This document shows, piece after piece, positions 1 to 6,861 of a DNA stretch of 10,222 bases. Every line of letters begins with the position of its first letter. Positions within the stretch are counted from its first letter, which is position 1. The notes under the pieces were generated by a model that ran no database searches, was not told the origin of the DNA, and saw nothing but the letters and a program-made list of their open reading frames with translations. Both the position numbers and the translations under genes were made by a program. The stretch spans positions 1 to 10,222 of the forward strand of contig JALOBF010000043.1 in NCBI GenBank assembly GCA_023228385.1, written 5' to 3'. The stretch is from Bacilli bacterium (lineage in GTDB: Bacteria; Bacillota_I; Bacilli_A; ML615J-28; CAG-698).

Positions 1-13
1 TATGTCATTAAAT

Positions 14-41
14 TTGTAACTTTGACATTTTTCTTTATAAT
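14..41 (+). promoter_or_regulatory. Candidate sigma-A-type promoter
   Basis: A perfect -10 hexamer TATAAT (36-41) follows a TTGTAA -35-like hexamer (14-19, 4 of 6 consensus) with a 16-base spacer. No convincing gene lies directly downstream: the first ATG (54-56) opens only 26 codons with a weak ribosome site. In such A+T-rich DNA chance matches are common, so this is a weak call. Confidence 0.2.
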
Positions 42-385
42 ATTTAAAGAATAATGATTTTATTTTATGATACGAATAAAGCCGGAAAAGCATATAAAAG
101 GAAAAAGGCAAGAATTATTGATCAAATAAATTAAGTATAAAAACAGAAATCCTAATAATAACAATGTGCGAAATATGCTAAAAGATTTTGATGCTCATCC
201 AGAATAGAAAACAACCTCCGCTTTATGGTTTTTCTGAAAGGAATAGTTTTGTTCTATCAAAAAATAAAAATTAAAGACATGAGGGTAAATAATATAAAAC
301 TATTTGATTTGACGGGATAATTTATAAAAATATTTATGGAAATATGCAATGGAACTTTCCTTTCTTCTTTCAAACATTTTCTTTG

Positions 386-414
386 TTTACACCCAGCAAT
401 CTACTTTATATAAA
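386..414 (+). promoter_or_regulatory. Candidate strong sigma-A-type promoter in the long upstream region
   Basis: TTTACA (386-391, 5 of 6 matches to the -35 consensus) and TATAAA (409-414, 5 of 6 to the -10 consensus) are separated by exactly 17 bases, the optimal spacing. Transcription would begin near 421, immediately before the hairpin at 424-441. It is the best promoter-like pair I see on the + strand of the first 968 bases, yet it lies about 550 bases ahead of the first gene. It would therefore drive either a long 5' leader of the pilus operon or a small RNA. Confidence 0.4.
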
Positions 415-423
415 CCTATATCC

Positions 424-441
424 GCGAGCCGGATGGTTCGT
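424..441 (+). terminator. Small G+C-rich hairpin followed by a short T run (attenuator or terminator-like)
   Basis: CGAGCC (425-430) pairs with GGTTCG (435-440), with one G-T wobble, around a GGAT loop; a further G-T pair can close it at 424/441. TTTT (441-444) follows. It begins within a few bases of the transcript start expected from the promoter at 386-414, so it could be a 5' stabilising hairpin, an attenuator, or the terminator of something upstream. The stem is short and the T run is only four long, so terminator activity is uncertain. Confidence 0.3.
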
Positions 442-572
442 TTTAATACAAATTAATTTTGGTATTGATGTTTCCGGAATTAGGACAATTTCGATTCGAC
501 TTTTCTATTGGTTTTGAAACAAAAAAGTTTTTATATCGCTTTTTGTGTATATACAATCAATAACTAAATCAA

Positions 573-591
573 TATCTTGTAAATCAAGATA
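573..591. repeat. Perfect 7-base inverted repeat with 5-base loop
   Basis: TATCTTG (573-579) and CAAGATA (585-591) are exact reverse complements around a TAAAT spacer. This could be a DNA operator for a dimeric regulator or a small RNA hairpin. A shorter palindrome TGTATATACA lies 18 bases upstream (546-555). Neither matches an operator I recognise. Confidence 0.45.
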
Positions 592-680
592 GTCGGTTGT
601 AGAATAATTTCGGCCTTGTCTTTTTTTTTTATAAAAGCGTATGGTTACGAATTATAAAACGGATTGGAGAATATGCCCGC

Positions 681-699
681 TTTTATTATAATAATAAAA
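681..699. repeat. Perfect 19-base A/T palindrome
   Basis: TTTTATTAT (681-689) and ATAATAAAA (691-699) are exact reverse complements separated by one A at 690. The one-base spacer disfavours a tight RNA hairpin and is more compatible with a DNA-binding site, but the all-A/T composition makes chance formation more likely than for a mixed sequence. Confidence 0.4.
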
Positions 700-910
700 C
701 CACAACAATAAAAGATTGTAATAGACAACCATAAAATTTCTTAAAGACTCATTATACTTAAAATCTTTGTTTTTTTTGATTAACATCAGCTTTTCAATAA
801 TCCTATAGCATATAATTGCCTTATTTGAACTGCAAACAGTAATAACGTCTTTTTGTATTGTTTATATATGGCTTTTTTAGTGTTTCCTTGTAAAAATAAC
901 GTAATAATAG

Positions 911-939
911 TGGTAATTATCGGTGAGATATGTTAAAAT
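911..939 (+). promoter_or_regulatory. Candidate promoter of the pilus operon (extended -10)
   Basis: TGTTAAAAT at 931-939 has the TGn extension followed by TAAAAT, 5 of 6 matches to the -10 consensus. The -35 region at 17-base spacing (TGGTAA, 911-916) is poor at 3 of 6, as is often tolerated by extended -10 promoters. A transcript would start near 946, giving a short leader of about 25 to 40 bases before the first prepilin gene. It is the best-placed candidate for operon expression, although the upstream promoter at 386-414 has better hexamers. Confidence 0.35.
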
Positions 940-968
940 ATAGTTAATATAAATTTATTGTCGAATAA

Positions 969-1412
969 ATGGTGGAGGTGATTATAATCGGCAAAAGGGA
1001 AAAAGGCTTCACATTATTGGAACTATTGGTATCCATGGCCGTTTATTCAATTTTGTTAATTATCATTTTTTCTGCCATTATTACATTTTCAAAAATAAAT
1101 AAAACGCTCCTAACAAAAGATAAATATGATGAGGCGGCGATTATGGAAAACTTTATTGTTGATTTATGGAAAAAAAATAACGGAGATATTATTTTAAATC
1201 AGGATTCCTTAATGGAAATAGATGATAATAAATTGGTTTTTGCTGAAGGAACTTTGTCTTACGCGGATAAACCTATTTTTATCAGTAAGGCAATAACCGC
1301 AGTCAAAAGAACAGTGTATGAAAATCATGTTGAATTTATAATCATATCAGACAACAATCTTATAAAAACAATTATTTTATATAATTCAGGGGGTAACACT
1401 CATGAAAGTTAA
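969..1412 (+). CDS. Class III prepilin, minor pilin or pseudopilin (GspJ/PilW-like position)
   Basis: A 147-residue prepilin if the ATG at 969 is used. The basic leader KREKG is followed by FTLLELLVSMAVYS, so PilD would cut after Gly13 and methylate Phe14; Glu18 is the conserved Glu5 of the mature protein. A hydrophobic helix runs to about residue 36. The rest is an unassigned soluble domain with no cysteines, as in GspJ/PilW-class minor pilins, but sequence alone does not fix the subtype. The start is uncertain: no ribosome site precedes 969, whereas a near-perfect SD site (974-982) lies inside the frame, pointing to a start at about 984-987 with a non-standard codon and a leader of MGKREKG type. 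The last 11 bases overlap the giant repeat-protein gene, suggesting translational coupling. Composition is strikingly A+T-rich (12 of 60 G or C at 1141-1200). Confidence 0.88.
   Translation: MVEVIIIGKREKGFTLLELLVSMAVYSILLIIIFSAIITFSKINKTLLTKDKYDEAAIMENFIVDLWKKNNGDIILNQDSLMEIDDNKLVFAEGTLSYADKPIFISKAITAVKRTVYENHVEFIIISDNNLIKTIILYNSGGNTHES
974..982 (+). promoter_or_regulatory. Strong SD site inside the annotated frame of the first prepilin
   Basis: GGAGGTGAT matches the 16S rRNA 3' end complement over nine bases. It lies five bases downstream of the ATG at 969, too late to serve that codon. Counting from the end of GGAGG at 978, normal spacing of 5 to 8 bases leads to ATA (984) or ATC (987) in the prepilin frame; no ATG, GTG or TTG sits there in frame. 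Confidence 0.6.
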
Positions 1413-4400
1413 ATTAAAAACCATGCGGATCATTATCGTAATTCTATCGGTATTGCTGATAGGAGTCTCTTCTTTTTCTGTTATTAATGTCATATCACAG
1501 GGAAAAGGCGAATATATGGTAGAATTCGTCACGAATACCAACAGCGAACTAAGTGCTGTTTACGTCGAAAAGAACAGTAAAATAGGGCATCTGGAAACAC
1601 CGGTTAAAGAAGGATATACTTTTAGAGGATGGTATCTGGATGAAAAATTTACAAATAAGTTTAATAAAGATTATAATCTGATTACCAAAAATACCTCGCT
1701 TTATGGTAAATGGGATATTAATCAATATTATATAATTTTTGAAACTAATGGCGGCACCTCAATAAATTCCAAATTGGTCAATTATGGCGACCAGATTGAC
1801 AGTATCGAGGAGGTCACCAAAAAAGAAGGATATGAATTTGCCGGCTGGTATCTTGATGCGGAAACAGTAAATCCTTTTAGCGGTATAAAAGTAAAGGATC
1901 ACACGAAACTTTATGCGAAATGGAACCCGAAAGGTTTTGTTATTACTTTTGATGCAAACGGCGGAAGTGCTGTTGATACATTATATCCCGGAATTGAAGA
2001 AGAAATCCCGGAATTGCCGGTGCCGGAAAGATATGGATATGATTTTACCGGGTGGTATCTGGAAGAAAACCCCGATGAATTGTATCTGTCGGATATTGTT
2101 GCCGACAGGAACTATAATTTTGTTGCGAAATGGGAAAAGGTTGAATTTACGGTCAGTTTTGAGACAAATAAAAGCAACCTAACTTTAGCCCCTTTGCAAT
2201 TAAAATATCTGGCGGAAATAACCGTTAATCCCCCGGAATACCCCGGGTATAGTTTTAAGGGCTGGTACCTTGACAAAAATTTCAACACGAGGTTTGTTGC
2301 CGGATCTCTTATTGAAAAGGATATTGTTTTATATGCCAAATGGGAAGAAATAACCCATAAAGTGCATTTCGAGACAAACGGCGGCAACCCGGTGGCATCA
2401 TTAACCGTTATTGATAATGAAAAGATTAACCCGATTCCCACCCCGAAAAGGGAAGGCTATCAATTCAAGGGTTGGTTTAGTGATCCCGGGTTATTAACTC
2501 GTTTCAGTAATGATGAACGAATAACAAAGGACTATATATTATATGCCAAATGGGAAATAAACAAATACACTATCACTTATGTCCTGAATAACGATTCAAG
2601 CAATATTACGATCACTCAGGATTATGCAACAAGCATTATCAGACCGGAAAACCCGGTCCGGGAAGGCTATACTTTTACCGGCTGGGATAAAGAAACTCCG
2701 GCGGTAATGCCGGCGGAAAATATAACGATTAGTGCTGCCTGGAAAATAAATGAATACACCGTGGATTTCATAACGGCCGGCGGGGATCCGGTTCCTTCGG
2801 AAAAGCTTTATAAATTCGGGGAATATTTTAAGATGGATGAGCCGATATCACGTAAAACCGGTTATACGCTTCAGGGTTGGTATAAGGACACTGAGGATTT
2901 AAACAGCAAATGGAATTTCACTGATCCCTATAGAATGGTTGAAAACGTAAAGCTGTATGCTTTATGGATTCCCAATATATACAGAATCCAATACTTTATT
3001 GATGACAAGCTTTATCAAAGCCAGAATCTTGAATATAACGAACATATAAATCTCCTGGTTCCGGAAAAAGCCGGATATTTGTTCATCGAATGGCAGGAAG
3101 GCGAGGAAGCATTTACCCTGACGGCAATGCCGGACCGGGATATCAAATTATATGCCCGGTGGTCGGCGCTGACTTTCAGCATATCCTTTTTCAATATTAA
3201 TTCGGATCCGATTGAATATGACTGCGGCGCCGAAATCGGTGATCTTCCAATGCCGGAACGTTTTGGGTTCCGTTTCCTGGAGTGGTATCTTGATGCCGAT
3301 GCAACAAAACCTTTTAATATCGACATTATGCCTGCCTATAATTTAATGCTTTATGCCCGGTGGGAAGTCAATGCCGCGACAATCGGTTTTGATACAAACG
3401 GCGGAACTTCGATCCCGGCCATTGTCGGTGAAGTCGGTTCCCCGGTCACGGCGCCGGATGAACCGCAAAAGGAAGGATATATATTCAGTGGCTGGTATGA
3501 AGATAAGGCCCTGACAAAGCCATATGAATTCACGACAATTCCATTGGCAGGTATTGTCCTTTATGCCAAATGGCAGGCAAATTCTTATGCAATTCGCTTT
3601 ACGACTTATTCCAGTAATATTATTGATGATATCGTCCTGGAAGTTGACGGTATAATACCCATACTTCCGGTACCAATTAAAGAAGGTTATGTTTTTTCCG
3701 GCTGGTATTTGGACGAGCATTTAACGGTGCCGTTTACGCTTGATGTTATGCCCGCTCATAACCTGAATTTGTATGCCAAATGGGGAATAACAATTTTCAA
3801 GATTGTCTTTGAGGAAGAATACGGAATTGCCACGATACTGGCCCGGTATGGTGATCCGGTGACCGCACCTGCTGATCCGGTTAAGCAAGGTTATGTGTTT
3901 TCCGGATGGTATACCGACCGGGAATGCACTGAAAAATTCCTGTTCGCGACGATGCCGGAACACCATGTCTATTTATTTGCAAAATGGGTTGCCAATCGTT
4001 ATACCGTCAGTTTTAATACATCCGGCGGTACCCCCGTTGCCAGTTTTACTGTTGTTTGCGATAAGCCGATTGTGTTTGATGATGTTACAATAAAAACCGG
4101 TAATACTTTTGCCGGCTGGTATTTAAACAGTAAATATACGCAACCGTTTTATATGAACAGCCTGATGCCTGCCAATAATATCACGCTTTATGCCAAGTGG
4201 GACATCAACCGCCATAAAGCGGTATTTCATGATTTCGAAATTAAGGAAATATATTATGATTACAACAGTCTGATTGATTACGTTCCCGCCGCCAGGGAAG
4301 GGCATACTTTCCTTGGGTGGTTTTCGGATCCTGCCTATCTTGTTCCGGCTCTGCAACGCATGCCGGATGAGGAAATCCATTTATACGGTAAATGGCAGAT

Positions 4401-6828
4401 AAATAAATATACGATAACCCTTAATTCCAATGGCGGAACGGTATTTGAGCCGATTACCGATGATTATAACCAGACAATCATTATCCCTAATCCGAACAAG
4501 GAAGGTCATAGTTTTATCGGCTGGTATGAAGATCCGGGTTTTACGGTAAAATTCACATTAATTAAGATGCCGGCCCGAAATATCACCCTTTATGCCAAAT
4601 GGGAAATAAACACATATAAAATCAGTTTCGTTTCCAATGGCGGAACATTCGTATCCGATATATTTTATGATTTCAACGCAGAAATCGACTTATTACCGGA
4701 TATTGAAAAGATTGGCCATACTTTTAAAGGCTGGTATGCGGATAGCAGTTTTACGTCATTATTCACACTGACCACGATGCCTTCGAGTGACCTCCGGGTT
4801 TATGCCGGCTGGGAAATCAACCAGTATACGATTTCCTTTGATTCGAAAGGCGGGAGCTTGGTCAGCAGCATCACAAAGGATTTTGATTCCCGTTTAACGG
4901 AACCGGCAAAGCCGCTCCGGGAAGGTTATACATTTAAAGGCTGGTATATTGATGAGGAAATGCTTGAAGGTTACAATTTCATTAAAATGCCGGCGGAAAA
5001 TATATTATTATATGCCAAATGGGAAATAAACACTTACAAATTAGTTTTCCGGACGAATATCGGGACGATAATTCCGGATCGGACTTATCAGTATAATGAT
5101 TATATTGATGTATTACCCGTCTTAACGGAATACGGAAGTGTCTTTTTGGGCTGGTATACGGAAGATGAGGTCTTGTTTACCGTTCCCGATAATCATTCTT
5201 ATCGGATAAAAAATAATATCGAATTACATGCCAAATGGCAAAAGGGTAATTATACGATTACATTTACCGTTAACGGCGGCAGCGAAGTTTTTGCCCTGAC
5301 TCAGCCTTTTAACTCACTTGTTTATGAACCATCAGCTCCTTTTAAGGATAAGTATGAGTTTGCCGGCTGGTATACGGAAGAAGGGTTTATAAATATCTAT
5401 ATATTTGACCGGATGCCCGGTGAAAACATCACACTTTATGCCAAATGGGAAAGAACAGACCCGATTGCCGTGGTGTTTATTCCTAATAATGGTGAGGACC
5501 CCGATGAATTTTTGTATCCGATTAGTATGATCGATGAAGATCTGGAATTAATCACCGTGGAAAAAACCGGCCATACTTTTAAAGGCTGGTTCACTGATGA
5601 GCAATTCAACAAGGCCGCGCCGGCCACCCTACCCGATTATGACCTGACTTTATATGCCGAATGGGAAATAAATAAATATACGATAATATTTAACAGCAAC
5701 GGCGGGAGCGCCGTGGCAAAAATAACGAAAAACTATGATGCCTTAGTCAGTGCCCCGGCGAAGCCAACCAAAACCGGTTATACATTTGCCGGCTGGTTCC
5801 TTGACGGCGATTTTACCGAACCATATGTATTTGACAGAATGCCGGCGGAGAATATATTATTATATGCCGAATGGGAAGTGAATAAATACACAATAACATT
5901 TGATTCCAACGGCGGCAGTCCTGTCGACGCTATCACTGCTGATTACAATACCGATATCATCGTCCCGCCCAACCCGACAATGGAAGGATACGATTTTACC
6001 GGCTGGTATTTAAACGGGGAGGAATACCTGTTCGATACAATGCCGGCAAAGAATCTGCGGCTGGTCGCCGGATGGAATATGATTCCTGTTCTGGAATACC
6101 TGACGGACGGCAATGATTATTATCTGCTTGAACATGAAACTGTGATACTTAAAGTCAGGTTTAGCGATGATGATATTAAACATGCGTTAATCAAACTGGC
6201 TACGGAAGAGCAAATACATTTCCTATATTTGTTTCCGGATTCGGAAAATCCTCTTGATTCTTCGTTAAGCGGAATAACGGCTATTTATTATCCTGACGAA
6301 CACGTATGGTTAATCACCTTCAGCAGCACGACAATAAATGATGTTTTAATTAACCAGCGGATAGGATTGCTTGTGGAACTGGAAGACATGTGGGGACATA
6401 AAGTTTTTTCTCAAGAAAAAATCTTTACATTTGATGTCAATAAGGCTCCGGTCATTCAAAGCGTTACACCTTCAGGAACAATTGCCGTTGGCAAAGATGA
6501 AGGATTTGAATATGAAATTGTCGTTAAGGATGATGATTTATTTATCATGCGTCTTGATACCACCCTTTTCGGCCGGATATTAATATATGCCGATGCGTCA
6601 AACCCATACGGAAACATACAAAATCAGGCCAGATTGAATTCTCAGGGTATATTTATAAGTTATACTGAAGACATTCTAACCGGAATATCGACCATCACGA
6701 TAAGTTTCGGTGCCGACATTACGTATTATGCATCAACATTGGTTGAGTTTGAATTCGCAATGACGGTCGAGGATTCAGTTGGGAACCAAAGCAACGATAA
6801 ACAAAACTATACAATCATTTACAATTGA
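1402..6828 (+). CDS. Giant exported InlB-type B-repeat protein (22 repeats plus two Ig-like domains), putative pilus-linked adhesin
   Basis: This 1808-residue protein begins with a basic N-terminus and a hydrophobic stretch (about residues 9-31), a Sec signal peptide or uncleaved anchor; it lacks the Gly-Phe/Glu5 prepilin motif. Residues 38-1558 hold 22 tandem repeats of about 69 residues with the hallmark GYxFxGWY ... LYAKW, the InlB B-repeat / Listeria-Bacteroides repeat (Flg_new) signature; the core Trp runs from W77 to W1535. Residues 1561-1681 and 1682-1808 are two mutually similar beta-rich Ig/cadherin-like domains with DDD and ED..G motifs. Only three cysteines are visible. I see no LPXTG motif, SLH domain, GW module or C-terminal membrane segment, so attachment would be through the N-terminus or through partners. 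The SD site AGGGGGT (1388-1394) sits 7 bases before ATG, inside the overlapping prepilin gene. The frame is intact. B-repeat proteins are typically surface proteins, often adhesive; the pilus link is inferred from the operon. Confidence 0.9.
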   Translation: MKVKLKTMRIIIVILSVLLIGVSSFSVINVISQGKGEYMVEFVTNTNSELSAVYVEKNSKIGHLETPVKEGYTFRGWYLDEKFTNKFNKDYNLITKNTSLYGKWDINQYYIIFETNGGTSINSKLVNYGDQIDSIEEVTKKEGYEFAGWYLDAETVNPFSGIKVKDHTKLYAKWNPKGFVITFDANGGSAVDTLYPGIEEEIPELPVPERYGYDFTGWYLEENPDELYLSDIVADRNYNFVAKWEKVEFTVSFETNKSNLTLAPLQLKYLAEITVNPPEYPGYSFKGWYLDKNFNTRFVAGSLIEKDIVLYAKWEEITHKVHFETNGGNPVASLTVIDNEKINPIPTPKREGYQFKGWFSDPGLLTRFSNDERITKDYILYAKWEINKYTITYVLNNDSSNITITQDYATSIIRPENPVREGYTFTGWDKETPAVMPAENITISAAWKINEYTVDFITAGGDPVPSEKLYKFGEYFKMDEPISRKTGYTLQGWYKDTEDLNSKWNFTDPYRMVENVKLYALWIPNIYRIQYFIDDKLYQSQNLEYNEHINLLVPEKAGYLFIEWQEGEEAFTLTAMPDRDIKLYARWSALTFSISFFNINSDPIEYDCGAEIGDLPMPERFGFRFLEWYLDADATKPFNIDIMPAYNLMLYARWEVNAATIGFDTNGGTSIPAIVGEVGSPVTAPDEPQKEGYIFSGWYEDKALTKPYEFTTIPLAGIVLYAKWQANSYAIRFTTYSSNIIDDIVLEVDGIIPILPVPIKEGYVFSGWYLDEHLTVPFTLDVMPAHNLNLYAKWGITIFKIVFEEEYGIATILARYGDPVTAPADPVKQGYVFSGWYTDRECTEKFLFATMPEHHVYLFAKWVANRYTVSFNTSGGTPVASFTVVCDKPIVFDDVTIKTGNTFAGWYLNSKYTQPFYMNSLMPANNITLYAKWDINRHKAVFHDFEIKEIYYDYNSLIDYVPAAREGHTFLGWFSDPAYLVPALQRMPDEEIHLYGKWQINKYTITLNSNGGTVFEPITDDYNQTIIIPNPNKEGHSFIGWYEDPGFTVKFTLIKMPARNITLYAKWEINTYKISFVSNGGTFVSDIFYDFNAEIDLLPDIEKIGHTFKGWYADSSFTSLFTLTTMPSSDLRVYAGWEINQYTISFDSKGGSLVSSITKDFDSRLTEPAKPLREGYTFKGWYIDEEMLEGYNFIKMPAENILLYAKWEINTYKLVFRTNIGTIIPDRTYQYNDYIDVLPVLTEYGSVFLGWYTEDEVLFTVPDNHSYRIKNNIELHAKWQKGNYTITFTVNGGSEVFALTQPFNSLVYEPSAPFKDKYEFAGWYTEEGFINIYIFDRMPGENITLYAKWERTDPIAVVFIPNNGEDPDEFLYPISMIDEDLELITVEKTGHTFKGWFTDEQFNKAAPATLPDYDLTLYAEWEINKYTIIFNSNGGSAVAKITKNYDALVSAPAKPTKTGYTFAGWFLDGDFTEPYVFDRMPAENILLYAEWEVNKYTITFDSNGGSPVDAITADYNTDIIVPPNPTMEGYDFTGWYLNGEEYLFDTMPAKNLRLVAGWNMIPVLEYLTDGNDYYLLEHETVILKVRFSDDDIKHALIKLATEEQIHFLYLFPDSENPLDSSLSGITAIYYPDEHVWLITFSSTTINDVLINQRIGLLVELEDMWGHKVFSQEKIFTFDVNKAPVIQSVTPSGTIAVGKDEGFEYEIVVKDDDLFIMRLDTTLFGRILIYADASNPYGNIQNQARLNSQGIFISYTEDILTGISTITISFGADITYYASTLVEFEFAMTVEDSVGNQSNDKQNYTIIYN
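1513..6075 (+). repeat. Array of 22 coding InlB/Flg_new repeats, about 69 codons each
   Basis: The repeat is clear in protein (GYxFxGWYxD ... LYAKWxIN) and much weaker in DNA, so most copies are old. Repeats 1-5 and 7 end in an I-x-(K/E)-(D/N)-x-x-LYAKW type strand, whereas repeats 9-22 mostly carry MP-x-x-N-x-x-LYAKW (TIP in 10, TLP in 20, a divergent form in 18). Repeats 6 (Trp428) and 8 (Trp564) are shorter variants in which GW or EW is followed quickly by a PAENI or PDRDI segment. The MP-bearing ends of repeats 17 and 21 (4987-5031 and 5838-5882) are nearly identical in DNA, marking a recent duplication or gene conversion. Confidence 0.9.
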
Positions 6829-6861
6829 TAACATATTGTATTTATAAAACGAGGAAATGTT

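Larger units (their letters stand above)
1..968. other. A+T-rich non-coding region upstream of the pilus operon
   Basis: No open frame of gene-like length exists on either strand; stops are dense in all frames. Composition is extreme: by hand count bases 1-60 contain only 9 G or C. The stretch holds candidate promoters (14-41, 386-414, 911-939), a G+C-rich hairpin at 424-441, inverted repeats at 573-591 and 681-699, a 10-base palindrome at 546-555 and T runs at 621-630 and 770-777. I recognise no tRNA, rRNA, riboswitch or insertion-sequence end. Almost a kilobase without a gene is long for a compact bacterial genome, so it may be a long leader, a regulatory RNA, or decayed sequence; I cannot tell which. 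Confidence 0.75.

Noticed and set aside
22..41. Perfect TTGACA (22-27) and perfect TATAAT (36-41)
   Set aside because: The spacer is only 8 bases, far too short for a sigma-A promoter; the better pairing uses TTGTAA at 14-19.
54..134. A 26-codon open frame starting MILFYDTN after the candidate promoter at 14-41
   Set aside because: It is very short, has only a weak purine stretch before the ATG and resembles nothing I know; chance is the simpler explanation.
425..440. GGTTCG at 435-440 as the T-arm of a tRNA
   Set aside because: No complementary T-arm half, anticodon arm or CCA-like acceptor context surrounds it; it is part of a simple hairpin.
740..777. AAAGA ... TCTTT stem before the T8 run as a terminator
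   Set aside because: Only five A/T-rich pairs around a long loop; too unstable to call.
421..968. Known riboswitch classes in the leader, including cyclic-di-GMP riboswitches expected near pilus genes
   Set aside because: I could not find the conserved cores by eye. A covariance-model search would be decisive.
1513..6075. Regular repeats considered as a CRISPR array or DNA satellite
   Set aside because: The periodicity is about 208 bases, in one open frame, and conserved as protein rather than DNA; it is a coding repeat array.
1913..6583. Several open frames of 60 to 125 codons on both strands inside the repeat gene
   Set aside because: They lie wholly within the intact 1808-codon repeat gene, recur with its repeat structure, have no ribosome sites or recognisable domains, and are by-products of its codon use.
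1402..6828. Possible assembly artefact or frameshift in the giant repeat gene
   Set aside because: The frame is uninterrupted for 1808 codons with diverged repeats, so a collapsed or expanded misassembly is not evident, though repeat number could still be affected.
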